In this document: piece by piece, positions 27,021 through 36,428 of the stretch
How the letters are laid out: each line of letters starts with the position of its first letter
Numbering within the stretch: the first letter of the stretch is position 1
Source: Photobacterium iliopiscarium
GTDB lineage: Bacteria > Pseudomonadota > Gammaproteobacteria > Enterobacterales > Vibrionaceae
NCBI RefSeq assembly: GCF_003026395.1
Contig: NZ_PYOO01000018.1
Span: 1-61,975, forward strand
Length of the DNA: 61,975 bases
Direction: 5' to 3'
Notes under the pieces: generated by a model
The model's database searches: none
Told to the model about the DNA's origin: nothing
The model's input: only the letters and a program-made list of their open reading frames with translations
Made by a program: the position numbers and the translations under genes

Positions 27021-27770
27021 ATGAACAAATTTAATATTGAAAATCTGGATCTTTTTTACGGTCAAAACCAAGCATTAAAGAAAATCAATTTACCGATCCC
27101 TAACCGCCAAGTTACCGCGCTTATTGGACCATCAGGCTGTGGTAAATCAACCTTGTTACGTTGTCTAAATCGTATGAACGACTTAATTGAAGGCGTAACC
27201 ATTAAAGGTTTATTAACCATTGATGATGAAAATGTCTATGGCAATATCGACGTCGCTCAGTTACGTATTAAAGTCGGGATGGTATTTCAAAAACCCAATC
27301 CATTTCCCATGAGTATTTATGAAAATGTTGCTTATGGTTTACGCGCCCAAGGCATCAAAGATAAAAAAACTTTAGATACCATCGTTGAACAATCATTGCG
27401 TGGTGCTGCCTTATGGGATGAAGTAAAAGATCGCTTAAAATCACATGCTTTTGGTCTTTCTGGTGGTCAGCAACAACGCTTATGTATCGCACGTACTATT
27501 GCGATGAAACCTGAAGTGATATTAATGGATGAACCAACATCAGCCCTTGATCCGATTGCAACTAAAAAAATCGAAGATTTAATGGAAACCCTTAAAAAAG
27601 AATTCACGATTGTGATTGTTACCCACTCAATGCAACAAGCACGTCGTATATCAGATCGCACTGCATTCTTCTTAATGGGTGAATTAGTTGAACATGATGA
27701 AACGCAAAATCTCTTTACTAACCCAGCAGACGATCGTACTCGTGGTTATGTAAACGGTGATTTTGGTTAA
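27021..27770 (+). CDS. pstB: Phosphate ABC transporter ATP-binding protein
   Basis: The 249-aa ATPase energises PstCA. Walker [10 protein letters not shown] is at residues 33-41, the PstB-typical [19 protein letters not shown] near 88-106, the signature LSGGQQQRL near 147-155, and Walker B with [13 protein letters not shown] near 165-177. It is the last gene of the operon. PhoU, which often follows pstB, is absent here, so phosphate signalling by this set would depend on a PhoU elsewhere or be absent. Confidence 0.96.
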   Translation: MNKFNIENLDLFYGQNQALKKINLPIPNRQVTALIGPSGCGKSTLLRCLNRMNDLIEGVTIKGLLTIDDENVYGNIDVAQLRIKVGMVFQKPNPFPMSIYENVAYGLRAQGIKDKKTLDTIVEQSLRGAALWDEVKDRLKSHAFGLSGGQQQRLCIARTIAMKPEVILMDEPTSALDPIATKKIEDLMETLKKEFTIVIVTHSMQQARRISDRTAFFLMGELVEHDETQNLFTNPADDRTRGYVNGDFG

Positions 27771-27812
27771 ATTAGTGGTATGTAAAAAATAATAATAGCG
27801 ATGGTACAACTT

Positions 27813-27839
27813 GCCTCTTCTTTATGAAGGGGCTTTTTT
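27813..27839 (+). terminator. Terminator of the pst operon
   Basis: GCCTCTTC pairs with GAAGGGGC (with a G-U pair) around TTTAT and is followed by a T6 tract. Confidence 0.8.
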
Positions 27840-27973
27840 ATTTAAAACCAACCGCATTGTATAAAAAACAATCATTGCCACAATAATAACAAAGCCATTG
27901 CAACCTTAATATTAAAAATGTATTTTATAGTTATGTTTTATGAAATCACTATCGTTAATCCAAGGAGATTCTC

Positions 27974-28318
27974 ATGACAGCTATTCCAAGTGATTATGTA
28001 AATTATAAATCTACACCTATTTTTACACCTGAAAATATTCCAAAAATGTTTCTTCATCTGCATAACACCCGTGCAGGTGTCTATGGCAAAATATCTGTAT
28101 TACAAGGTCAGTTAAAATTCTACGGTTTTAAAGATCGACGTGGTGATATTGAACAAGAAATTATTATAAAAGCAGGTAGTACCGCAATTAGTCCACCGCA
28201 ATATTGGCATAAAGTAGAATTTTTAACAGAAGACACACAATTCCAAGTACTTTTTTACGCACAAGAAAACAGCCAAATTGTACGCGATAACCTTAATGAA
28301 CGTACAGTTCAAGAATAA
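27974..28318 (+). CDS. YeaR-like DUF1971 cupin protein
   Basis: The 114-aa protein resembles Escherichia coli YeaR and the N-terminal part of some TehB-type proteins: YKSTPIF near residues 11-17, HNTRAGVYGKISVLQGQLKF near 30-49, and SPPQYWHKVEF near 73-83, forming a small beta-barrel. YeaR is induced by nitrate and nitric oxide through NarL and NsrR. Upstream, AAAATGTATTTTA at 27915-27927 looks like an NsrR half-site, so nitrosative-stress control is possible but weakly supported. AAGGAG precedes the ATG. Biochemical role is unknown. Confidence 0.8.
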   Translation: MTAIPSDYVNYKSTPIFTPENIPKMFLHLHNTRAGVYGKISVLQGQLKFYGFKDRRGDIEQEIIIKAGSTAISPPQYWHKVEFLTEDTQFQVLFYAQENSQIVRDNLNERTVQE

Positions 28319-28458
28319 TGACGCTATAGCACAGGCTTACGATTATCATCACTTAAATGTGAAATTAACCCAATAATGACAGTACCTTAAAAATTATAAG
28401 CTAACCTTATTTATACAGATCAATCACTCAAGATTAATATATATTATAAGGCGTGAGA

Positions 28459-28839
28459 ATGTGCTATAAGCTACCCATACAACAAGTAACATCGTGGATA
28501 AACGTATTAACATCAACCAATATTCCAATCCAATCAGTCGCACTATTAATTAATAATTTACCTGTAAATAATTTATTTGCAGATCAATTTAACCGTATGA
28601 ATATTAAGACATATCCGCCCATAAAAGAAGCGGATCCAAACATATTGATGAATGAAATCCTTAATAGTGACTGTAATCTCTTTATTGTCGATAGATCTAG
28701 CTATCCACTATTACGCCAATTGCTCCCTTCCCAGAAAAAAAACGATATGGTTATAGTTCTTATCCAAGAATCTTGGATGCCTAATTGGACATGGTCCTTC
28801 ACACAATATCATTTTTTATGTCAACAAGATTTACCATAA
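28459..28839 (+). CDS. Hypothetical protein, 126 aa
   Basis: I chose the ATG at 28459, 7 bases after AAGG; a GTG six bases earlier is also in frame. The product starts MCYKLPIQQVTSWINVL and has alternating hydrophobic strands and helices (SVALLINNL, CNLFIVDRS, DMVIVLIQES), like a small Rossmann or receiver-type fold, with two Trp in WMPNWTW. No catalytic motif, signal peptide or membrane helix is visible. It is alone between the cupin and an MscS channel. I recognise no family. Confidence 0.6.
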   Translation: MCYKLPIQQVTSWINVLTSTNIPIQSVALLINNLPVNNLFADQFNRMNIKTYPPIKEADPNILMNEILNSDCNLFIVDRSSYPLLRQLLPSQKKNDMVIVLIQESWMPNWTWSFTQYHFLCQQDLP

Positions 28840-29051
28840 ATTCCCCTTTATTTATCTAAGGGAAATAAGTTCATTAAGTCACAACAGTAATCTGCCTTTA
28901 TAAGTTTTTTATCTATAACATTGAATATCTATAGCCGTAACCCTCGATTTGGCTATAATCTGCTTACACTTGTCTAATGACAATAAATCGCTTGTTATCA
29001 AATACTGATAACGCCATATTTTTCACATCACCAGCAGGAGTTTATCGCAAC

Positions 29052-30707
29052 ATGCGCTTACTGGTACTAATGCTTATCTTCGTTTCTACATTAAGTTTTG
29101 CTGATACAAAACCACAGCCAACAAACACACAACCTATTAACGTAGAATATCAACAACTTCAAAAGCTTAATGCTGAATTAAGCATATTAGCAAAAGAAGC
29201 AACATCAACCACAGGCTCATCACTTGATGTGGTTCGTTTGCAATTACTTAATAAAAACAAAGAATTAAGACAAACATTAACTGATTTAATTGACGATAAG
29301 CAAGCGGATAAAAAACTACTACTAAAACAAGTAGAACAACAAATAAAGTTTGCAGCTGAAGCTGAAAAATTTTTACAAACTAAAGTTGAACGCGATCAAA
29401 AAGATCTCGATAAAGCAAAAGATACGGATAAATTAGTTGCATTAAAAGCCCTCACTGAAAGCCGTGATTTTATCATTCTCGTTCTTAATGATGAATGGGA
29501 AAATTACCAATGGATGGAGCGTTTAGGTAAACCACAACCTAACTCGGTTAAAGCACTCAAAAAGAATATTGAACATCGTCTTGATTTCATGTCTGCATCA
29601 TTAACTTTTGGTAGCCAAGCACTAGAGTTAAACGATAAGCAAATAAAATCAGCGACAGGTGAGGAATTAAAAGCATTACAAGTTACCCAAATTTTATCGC
29701 AGCGCCAAGTCAGTAGCGACACTAAAAACTTAACCGATTTAGTTAAACTTGCTGATGGTATGGGGCTGGATACAGCGGAATACAAACGGTTATTATTTGA
29801 ACAAACAGGTAATGTCACTGATGACTTACTAAACAGCAAAGTCATGTGGTCAATCGTTACATCGTGGACCACTGACCTTAGCTCGTGGCTATTTGAAAAC
29901 TTGCCGCAAATGATCTTTAAAGTCATTATCTTTATTTTTATTATTTTTGCATTCAAAACATTAAAAAATATTGTTCGTAAAATGGTAACCCGAGCCGTAT
30001 CGACAAAGAACTTAAAAATGTCGATGCTTATGCAAGAGTTCTTTATTTCAATGTCGGGCAAAATTGTATTTGCTATCGGTATTTTAATTGCACTTTCACA
30101 AGTAGGTTTAAACCTTGCTCCAATCCTAACCGGTTTTGGTGTTGCTGGTATTATTGTTGGTTTTGCACTGCAAGATACATTATCTAACTTTGCATCAGGA
30201 ATGATGTTATTGATTTACCGCCCATTTGATGTCGGTGATTTAGTTGAAGCTGGTAGTATTACAGGCAAAGTAAGTCACATGAGTTTAGTGAATACCACCA
30301 TTAAAACGTTCAGTAATGAAATAATTATCGTACCCAACAGTAAAATTTGGGGCGATATTATTAAAAACGTAACTCATGAAAAAGTACGTCGCATTGATAT
30401 GGTTTTCGGCATTGGTTACAGTGATGATATCGAAAAAACAGAACGTGTATTACAAGAAATTGTTGAATCTCATCCTTCTGTTTTACGTAGCCCAGAACCA
30501 AACATTAAGCTACATACATTAAACTCATCATCCGTTGACTTTATTGTTCGTCCTTGGGTTAAAACTGATGATTATTGGGATGTATATTGGGATATTACAC
30601 GAGAAGTTAAAATGCGCTTTGATCGTGAAGGTATTTCAATTCCATTCCCACAACAAGATGTGCATTTACATATGGTTGAAAAAGCCATTGAGTCTAAAAT
30701 TGCATAA
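29052..30707 (+). CDS. MscS-family mechanosensitive channel, long periplasmic form
   Basis: I prefer the ATG at 29052, which is preceded by AGGAG and starts a signal peptide (MRLLVLMLIFVSTLSFA); a longer frame begins at 28977. The mature protein of about 530 aa has a helical, coiled-coil-rich periplasmic domain (about 20-260), a membrane helix near 275-300, two more near 320-365, and the MscS core with pore helix GVAGIIVGFALQDTLSNFASG followed by the beta-domain FDVGDLVE and IIVPNSKIWGDII. It opens under hypo-osmotic stress to release solutes. A terminator follows. Another MscS-type channel lies at 50738. Confidence 0.9.
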   Translation: MRLLVLMLIFVSTLSFADTKPQPTNTQPINVEYQQLQKLNAELSILAKEATSTTGSSLDVVRLQLLNKNKELRQTLTDLIDDKQADKKLLLKQVEQQIKFAAEAEKFLQTKVERDQKDLDKAKDTDKLVALKALTESRDFIILVLNDEWENYQWMERLGKPQPNSVKALKKNIEHRLDFMSASLTFGSQALELNDKQIKSATGEELKALQVTQILSQRQVSSDTKNLTDLVKLADGMGLDTAEYKRLLFEQTGNVTDDLLNSKVMWSIVTSWTTDLSSWLFENLPQMIFKVIIFIFIIFAFKTLKNIVRKMVTRAVSTKNLKMSMLMQEFFISMSGKIVFAIGILIALSQVGLNLAPILTGFGVAGIIVGFALQDTLSNFASGMMLLIYRPFDVGDLVEAGSITGKVSHMSLVNTTIKTFSNEIIIVPNSKIWGDIIKNVTHEKVRRIDMVFGIGYSDDIEKTERVLQEIVESHPSVLRSPEPNIKLHTLNSSSVDFIVRPWVKTDDYWDVYWDITREVKMRFDREGISIPFPQQDVHLHMVEKAIESKIA

Positions 30708-30729
30708 TCACTAACAATACATCATTTAT

Positions 30730-30762
30730 AGAAGGGCCACGACTTACGTGCCCTTCTGTTTA
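30730..30762 (+). terminator. Terminator of the MscS gene
   Basis: AGAAGGGC-ACG pairs with CGTGCCCTTCT with one bulge; a short T-run follows. Confidence 0.65.
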
Positions 30763-31041
30763 TCGAATTATTGATAAAAATTCACTTATTCACTAATCTA
30801 TTTTTAAACAAGTCACAAATATACCTTTAGTAACAAATAAATCGACGTTATTAAGTAAGAACTAGGTATAATTACCGTGAGCAAGTATTGAATCAACATA
30901 GTTTTTTATTCAATATTCCCACAATTTGCATGATCGTTAATGAACATGCTTTTAAAATAAGTGGCAATTATCTGCCAAGCAAACCTTTACATGTTTGCAC
31001 TTTTGCTCACTCATCAACATTACTGTTCAGGATTAACTATA

Positions 31042-31497
31042 ATGAAAAAGCGCCTATTATCTGCACTGGTACTCCCAATGATGTTAGCTGCATGTTCTAC
31101 AACAGGCATTACTACTAAAACACCACAACCAGTAACAGGCAATGAACTTGCTAATGGTAACTGGTCTTTGGTGCAGATTGATAATCAAGATATTGCTCAA
31201 CCAGAAGCGGCTCAAGCACCCACTTTAACACTAGCCGCAGATCTTGCTGCTAATGGTCATGCGGGTTGTAACCGTTACTTTGGTCAAGCTGAAGTAAAAG
31301 ATGGCAAATTCCGCATTGAAAAAATGGGAATGACAATGATGTTATGCCCAGACAGTGAAATGAAGATTGAACAAACGTTCACACAATCACTTTCTGATTG
31401 GAATAAAGTTAGCATTTCAGGTGATACCATGACGATGACTAACGCAAAGCATACATTAACGTTTGCTCGTGATGTTACAGCAACAACAGCAAAATAA
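31042..31497 (+). CDS. HslJ-like META-domain lipoprotein
   Basis: The 151-aa protein starts at ATG 31042, after AGGA. It has a lipobox (MMLAACS, lipidated Cys at about residue 18) and one META domain: NGNWSLVQIDNQDI near 40-53, GHAGCNRYFGQAEV near 78-91 and MTMMLCPDSE near 103-112. HslJ in Escherichia coli is a heat-shock/novobiocin-resistance outer-membrane protein; the role is not well defined. The upstream 280 bases hold no other gene, only a TATTGAAT/ATTCAATA repeat at 30886-30915. Confidence 0.85.
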   Translation: MKKRLLSALVLPMMLAACSTTGITTKTPQPVTGNELANGNWSLVQIDNQDIAQPEAAQAPTLTLAADLAANGHAGCNRYFGQAEVKDGKFRIEKMGMTMMLCPDSEMKIEQTFTQSLSDWNKVSISGDTMTMTNAKHTLTFARDVTATTAK

Positions 31498-31518
31498 TCG
31501 CCTCTCAATAAAAATAAG

Positions 31519-31570
31519 AGCTGTTTACACGCTTTCGATAACAAAGAAAGCTGTGTAAACGGCTTTTTTA
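31519..31570 (+). terminator. Terminator between hslJ-like gene and metE
   Basis: A long stem (about 18 pairs, with one mismatch and one bulge) between 31519-31536 and 31546-31564 is followed by T6. It may also stop metE transcription from the other side. Confidence 0.85.
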
Positions 31571-31581
31571 TTATTCACAGA

Positions 31582-33903
31582 TTATGCAGCATTAACCTTG
31601 TGATATTTTTCACGCAGAATATATGCCGCAGTCACCATATTGGTTAAGGCGGCTTCAGTTTCCGTCCAATTCCGCGTTTTTAAACCACAATCAGGATTGA
31701 TCCATAAACGCTCAATCGGAATTAATGTCGCGGCTTTATCAATTAATGCCGTTATCGTATCGACGTCTGGAATATTAGGTGAATGAATATCATACACCCC
31801 AGGACCGATTTCATTAGGGTAAGCAAACGCTTCAAACGCCTTGAGTAGGTCCATATCTGATCGTGATGTTTCAATCGTTATCACATCAGCATCTAATGCT
31901 GCAACAGACGCAATAATCTGGTTAAACTCGCTATAACACATATGAGTATGAATTTGTGTTTGTGGTGCAGCCCCTGCGGCTGAGATCTTAAACGCCTTGA
32001 CTGCCCAATCGAGATACTCTTGCCATTGACTTTGTTTTAGCGGTAACCCTTCTCTTATTGCTGGCTCATCAATTTGAATAATTTTAATTCCAGCGGCCTG
32101 CAAATCAGTAACTTCATCCCGTAACGCTAAAGCAATTTGATTTGCTATCGCTTCCCGTGATAAATCTTCACGCGCAAACGTCCAACCTAATATCGTTACA
32201 GGACCAGTTAGCATACCTTTCACCAGTTGAGTCGTTAATGATTGGGCATAACGGATCCATTCAACGGTCATTGGCTGGGCGCGATAAATATCCGACACAA
32301 TAATTGCAGGTTTTACACAACGCGAGCCATAGCTTTGCACCCATCCATATTGCGTCACTACAAAGCCCTCTAATTGCTCTGCAAAATACTCCACCATATC
32401 ATTGCGTTCGGCTTCACCATGAACGAGAACATCAAGCCCCAAACGATGCTGGCGAGTAATTGCCTCTTGAATATGTACTTGTAGCGCTTGATTATAATCA
32501 GACTCAGTGAGACGCCCTGCTTTAAAATCACTACGTTGACTACGAATCGTCGTTGTTTGCGGAAATGAACCAATGGTCGTAGTCGGTAATAATGGCAACT
32601 GTAACGCGTGTTGCTGTTGAATCGCCCGTTCAGAATAAGGAAGATCACGTTCAGCCCATTGAGGCGTAATTGCCGCTGTCCGTTGTTGTACTTGCAGATT
32701 ATTCACTCGCTCACAGCTCAGACGATCTTTTATACTAGCGCTATAAGCAGCACATTCGGCAATCGCATTCTGATCACCATCAAGCGCTTGGGCTAATAAC
32801 GTAATTTCACCACATTTTTGTTTCGCAAAAGCGAGCCATTGACGAACATCGGCATCGAGATCTGTTTCACTATCGACATCTAGCGGGCAATGTAATAACG
32901 AGCAAGAGCTTGCCAGCCATAAATTCACTCCCAATTGTTGTTTAATTGGTTGTAAACACGTTAGCCATTCAGCTAGATCAGCTCGCCACACATTACGCCC
33001 ATTGATCACTCCAGCAGATAATACCCAATGATCAGGAATGGCCTCAGCAACGGCCGTTAATTGTGCAGGTGCTGCTGATAAATCAATATGTAAACCATCA
33101 ACACTAAGCTGCGAAATTACAGCTAATTGGTGACTAATATCATCAAAATACGTGGTCAATAATAACTTAGGCCCACCATGTAACACTTGATAAGCCAATT
33201 TAAAACTCGCGGCCCACTCTCGCGGCAATTCAAGGGCGAGTGCTGGTTCGTCAATCTGTACCCACTCGACACCTAATGCCGCTAATTTAGTCAATATTTG
33301 CTGATAGGCCGTCAACAATCGTGGCAGTAATGTTAAGCGATCGAACCCTTGTTGTTTTTCTTTTCCTAGCCATAAATAAGACACAGGGCCTAATAATATG
33401 GGTTTGACATTATGACCCGCTTTTTTTGCCTCAGCGACTTCTTCAAACAACTGTTGCCAACTGACATTAAAGCTATCTTCCGCTGTAAATTCAGGCACGA
33501 TATAATGATAGTTAGTGTTAAACCATTTCGTCATATCAGCGGCAGCACAAGTGCATCCTGTTGGTGCTTTACCACGTGCAACACTGAACAACGTATCTAA
33601 ATCAGGAAAACCTTGTTGATGGCGTGTTGGAATATGTCCAAGCAACATGCTGGTTCCTAACACATGGTCATACCAAGCAAAATCCCCAACCGCAACATAA
33701 TCAAGTCCGGCTTTAATTTGATCATTCCAATGACGATGACGTAAGTCTTTTCCAACCTGTTTCAGTTGTGCTTGATCACTCTCACCACGCCAATAACGCT
33801 CTTGAGCAAACTTTAATTCACGCTGACTTCCAACCCGTGGATAGCCAAGTATATGAGTGACTGTTTTTGCTGCTGTGGTCGTTTCATTTGATGCTATTGT
33901 CAT
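31582..33903 (-). CDS. metE: Cobalamin-independent methionine synthase
   Basis: The 773-aa enzyme transfers the methyl group of 5-methyltetrahydropteroyl-triglutamate to homocysteine to make methionine. The start is the ATG at 33903, with GGGA seven bases upstream; the open frame extends 18 residues further without a ribosome site. The N-terminal barrel begins [17 protein letters not shown]. The C-terminal catalytic barrel has the zinc ligands in [10 protein letters not shown] and NPDCGLKTR and the conserved [13 protein letters not shown]. It is divergent from metR, and both MetR and MetJ sites lie between them. Confidence 0.97.
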   Translation of the reverse strand: MTIASNETTTAAKTVTHILGYPRVGSQRELKFAQERYWRGESDQAQLKQVGKDLRHRHWNDQIKAGLDYVAVGDFAWYDHVLGTSMLLGHIPTRHQQGFPDLDTLFSVARGKAPTGCTCAAADMTKWFNTNYHYIVPEFTAEDSFNVSWQQLFEEVAEAKKAGHNVKPILLGPVSYLWLGKEKQQGFDRLTLLPRLLTAYQQILTKLAALGVEWVQIDEPALALELPREWAASFKLAYQVLHGGPKLLLTTYFDDISHQLAVISQLSVDGLHIDLSAAPAQLTAVAEAIPDHWVLSAGVINGRNVWRADLAEWLTCLQPIKQQLGVNLWLASSCSLLHCPLDVDSETDLDADVRQWLAFAKQKCGEITLLAQALDGDQNAIAECAAYSASIKDRLSCERVNNLQVQQRTAAITPQWAERDLPYSERAIQQQHALQLPLLPTTTIGSFPQTTTIRSQRSDFKAGRLTESDYNQALQVHIQEAITRQHRLGLDVLVHGEAERNDMVEYFAEQLEGFVVTQYGWVQSYGSRCVKPAIIVSDIYRAQPMTVEWIRYAQSLTTQLVKGMLTGPVTILGWTFAREDLSREAIANQIALALRDEVTDLQAAGIKIIQIDEPAIREGLPLKQSQWQEYLDWAVKAFKISAAGAAPQTQIHTHMCYSEFNQIIASVAALDADVITIETSRSDMDLLKAFEAFAYPNEIGPGVYDIHSPNIPDVDTITALIDKAATLIPIERLWINPDCGLKTRNWTETEAALTNMVTAAYILREKYHKVNAA

Positions 33904-34036
33904 TGTTATATCCCTATAATTCAATATTTTATCAACCATAAATCCATATAAAAACAATGGCTAAGATGACGTCGATTAATTAACACAGTGACGGACAACA
34001 ACACTGACAACAAGGTGATTTATCTCATAATGATCA

Positions 34037-34049
34037 TGAATTTATTTCA
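34037..34049. promoter_or_regulatory. MetR binding site
   Basis: TGAATTTATTTCA matches the MetR consensus TGAA-N5-TTCA. It lies between metE and metR, as expected for activation of metE by MetR with homocysteine. Confidence 0.75.
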
Positions 34050-34089
34050 CCTTGGAATACTGGTAATTCATCTAATTAACCATTAAAGT

Positions 34090-34113
34090 GGACATTTAGA
34101 CGTCTAGATGTTT
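34090..34113. promoter_or_regulatory. MetJ operator (tandem met boxes)
   Basis: Three contiguous 8-base units, GGACATTT, AGACGTCT and AGATGTTT. The middle one is a perfect met box and the outer ones match at 5 and 6 of 8 positions. MetJ with S-adenosylmethionine would repress metR and possibly metE. Confidence 0.8.
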
Positions 34114-34181
34114 ACAGCTACCAATTAACAGCGTAGATTAAAAAACAATCAATTTATGTCGCAAAGATCCAAGGATGGAAC

Positions 34182-35093
34182 ATGATTGAACTTAAACATC
34201 TAAAAACATTAACAGTATTAAGAACAACGGGCTCACTCACCGCAACAGCCAATAATTTATGCCTAACGCAATCAGCGCTCTCTCATCAATTAAAAGATCT
34301 TGAACAACGTTTAGGTAATCCGCTTTTTTTACGCAAAACACGCCCAGTACGCTTTACAGCAGAAGGAAATATACTATTGGCTTTAGCGGATAACGTTTTA
34401 CCTACAATACAAGCAGCAGAACAAGAATTAGTTAGCTGTAGACACCAAACAGCCGGTCGATTACAGATAGCAATTGAGTGCCATTCTTGTTTTCAATGGC
34501 TAATGCCAGCATTAAAACAGTACCAAGTCTTGTGGCCAGATGTGGATATTGATTTTTCATCAGGGTTTAGTTTTGAGCCAATCCCTGCCCTTGCAAAAGG
34601 TGAATTAGATTTAGTCATCACATCCGATATTCAACCTCGTCATGAAATTCATTATGAGCCACTGTTTGATTTTGAAATGTGTTTAATCGTTGCGCCACAA
34701 TCAGCATTAGCTTTTAAATCACATATTGTGGCGGCTGATCTTGCAGATCAAACCCTACTCAGTTATCCCATTCAGCGTAACCGACTAGATATAGTTAAAC
34801 ACTTTCTACAACCCGCAGGCATTGAGCCATTAGCATGGAAACAAGCAGATAATAGTTTAATGTTAATTCAGATGGTATCAGCAGGAATGGGAGTCGCGGC
34901 GTTACCGAATTGGGCGGTTGATAATTTTGTGCATCAAGGATTAATTGTTAGTAAACCATTAGGTAAGGGATTATGGCGGCGTTTATTTGCAGGGGTACGA
35001 GCTTCAGAACAAAAACATCATTATTTAGAGGCTTTTTTTGCAACGGCGAAACAGCAATGTCAGCAGCATTTACAAGGCATTAAAACGGTTTAA
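34182..35093 (+). CDS. metR: MetR, LysR-type activator of methionine genes
   Basis: The 303-aa regulator has the winged helix TGSLTATANNLCLTQSALSH near residues 16-35 and the MetR effector-domain segments LQIAIECHSCFQWLMPAL and SAGMGVAALPNWAVDNF. It senses homocysteine and activates metE and related genes. It is divergent from metE with the operators described in between, the classical arrangement. AGGATGGAAC precedes the ATG. Confidence 0.95.
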   Translation: MIELKHLKTLTVLRTTGSLTATANNLCLTQSALSHQLKDLEQRLGNPLFLRKTRPVRFTAEGNILLALADNVLPTIQAAEQELVSCRHQTAGRLQIAIECHSCFQWLMPALKQYQVLWPDVDIDFSSGFSFEPIPALAKGELDLVITSDIQPRHEIHYEPLFDFEMCLIVAPQSALAFKSHIVAADLADQTLLSYPIQRNRLDIVKHFLQPAGIEPLAWKQADNSLMLIQMVSAGMGVAALPNWAVDNFVHQGLIVSKPLGKGLWRRLFAGVRASEQKHHYLEAFFATAKQQCQQHLQGIKTV

Positions 35094-35117
35094 CACCTTG
35101 CATAATGCCATCGCTAT

Positions 35118-35306
35118 TTACTTAAACTGATTATTCAACGGATCGTAATGATAACCTTGTTGAGCCATTTTTTCAGAAAGCTCGGCCTCACTTAGTTCAT
35201 AACGAGATGCTAATTCTGCCATTGAATGACACTCTAATCGTAAACGCTCATTAACGATACCAATCACAATATGGGTATCCATACCAAGTAAATTATTGAT
35301 TTCCAT
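35118..35306 (-). CDS. DUF4250 protein
   Basis: The 62-aa protein covers the whole DUF4250 domain: NLLGMDTHIVIGIVNERLRL near residues 5-24 and the tail GYHYDPLNNQF. A strong ribosome site (AAGGGGG) precedes the ATG. The family is small, all-helical at the front, and has no known function. It is a single gene, convergent with metR. Confidence 0.85.
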   Translation of the reverse strand: MEINNLLGMDTHIVIGIVNERLRLECHSMAELASRYELSEAELSEKMAQQGYHYDPLNNQFK

Positions 35307-35418
35307 TATTCCCCCTTACCACTTTGTTGTGGCTTAATGATCACAACTCACATTGCACCTATTTATTAAGGATAGACGATATGTGATCCTTTCTTCTTTT
35401 CGTAAAAAATAAATATAA

Positions 35419-35450
35419 AAAAAGCCCTTATCTCTACCAAGATAAAGGCT
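35419..35450 (-). terminator. Terminator of the 226-aa membrane protein gene
   Basis: AGCCCTTATCT pairs with AGATAAAGGCT (one mismatch) and is flanked by an A-run that is a U-tract on the minus strand. Confidence 0.75.
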
Positions 35451-35472
35451 CATAACACTTATAATTTAAGTA

Positions 35473-36153
35473 TTAGAATAACGTTAATTGCATTACCGCA
35501 GAAAATGTAAGTAGCGCAGCCGCCGCTAATAACTGCCATTTATTGACCGTTTTATTTAATAATATATGCCCAGTCCACACCAGCATTGCAGCAACTAAAC
35601 ATAATAATGCAACAACAATTTCAACCGTATAAGGTGCTGTTGCAGCCTCTCCCATAAAAATCACTTTCCAAACTAAGAGTAATACCGAAACGATGGCACT
35701 AATAAAACCAACAAACGGCAATATACGGTGGAAAGCCTGTAAACGTGTACGTGAGAACGTCAATAAAACATGAGCAAGTAAACTACCATATAAAGCCATC
35801 GCCACTAAACTTAGCAATACTTCCGGCATATCCATTATAGGAAATAGAAAAATCCAACTAATAAAACCCAGTAAATTAGATCCATAAAGTACTTTTAATG
35901 GTCCTGAATCTCGCGTTTTACTGGTTTTTACTTTGACAGTAAAGAATAACAAACTCAATAAAGGTAGTACTGCCCATACTTGACTAATGGCAGCCAATAA
36001 CCAACCAATAAGCAGTACTGGCAACATTTTATGCACTCGCCCTCGTTGGCCAGGGCAAATCTCCCCTTTGGTGAGTACTAACGTAAGAATACATTGCGCA
36101 CCAAGCAGTGCTGGAATTAAAAATGCGAGATAGCCGATCATAATAAGCATCAA
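35473..36153 (-). CDS. Integral membrane protein of unknown function (226 aa)
   Basis: The protein is almost entirely hydrophobic, with six or seven predicted helices (for example 5-28, 43-72, 88-110, 115-135, 145-165, 178-198, 205-224) and short basic loops such as KVKTSKTRD and RTRLQAFHR. I recognise no family motif. Two adjacent ATGs are possible at the start. It is divergent from glpABC across 275 bases and is probably unrelated to it. Confidence 0.65.
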   Translation of the reverse strand: MMLIMIGYLAFLIPALLGAQCILTLVLTKGEICPGQRGRVHKMLPVLLIGWLLAAISQVWAVLPLLSLLFFTVKVKTSKTRDSGPLKVLYGSNLLGFISWIFLFPIMDMPEVLLSLVAMALYGSLLAHVLLTFSRTRLQAFHRILPFVGFISAIVSVLLLVWKVIFMGEAATAPYTVEIVVALLCLVAAMLVWTGHILLNKTVNKWQLLAAAALLTFSAVMQLTLF

Positions 36154-36298
36154 TTAAAAATAAAAGGATCACAATTATACTCAAGTCACAGCAAGATGCG
36201 AATGATAGCCTTCTGTTAACAATTACCCACAATTCATTGACAGCCATTGGCTTTATATTATCAAAACAACACTTCAATGAACAAAAAGGAACGCTAAA

Positions 36299-36317
36299 AA
36301 TGTTCGTTCGCTCATTT
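36299..36317 (+). promoter_or_regulatory. GlpR-like operator upstream of glpA
   Basis: AATGTTCGTTCGCTCATTT has one good half (ATGTTCG) of the GlpR operator as known in Escherichia coli; the other half is degenerate. It is next to a CRP-like site, which fits glp regulation. Confidence 0.4.
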
Positions 36318-36318
36318 G

Positions 36319-36334
36319 TGTGCGATCGCTCACC
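36319..36334 (+). promoter_or_regulatory. CRP-like site upstream of glpA
   Basis: TGTGCGATCGCTCACC matches TGTGA-N6-TCACA in eight of ten conserved positions, 95 bases before the glpA start. It suggests catabolite control. Confidence 0.55.
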
Positions 36335-36428
36335 AAACGTTATGTAATTTAGTGGCATATTATCCCTATTAAAATAGTGGGCGTTATCAACGCTAACAAT
36401 ATATTCAATAACGATAAGCGAAGCGAAC

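Noticed and set aside
29504..30061. 185-aa ORF antisense to the MscS gene
   Set aside because: No ribosome site or domain, and the opposite strand has a clear MscS protein.
30888..31118. 76-aa ORF upstream of and overlapping the HslJ-like gene
   Set aside because: It overlaps the lipoprotein signal sequence in another frame and has no ribosome site.
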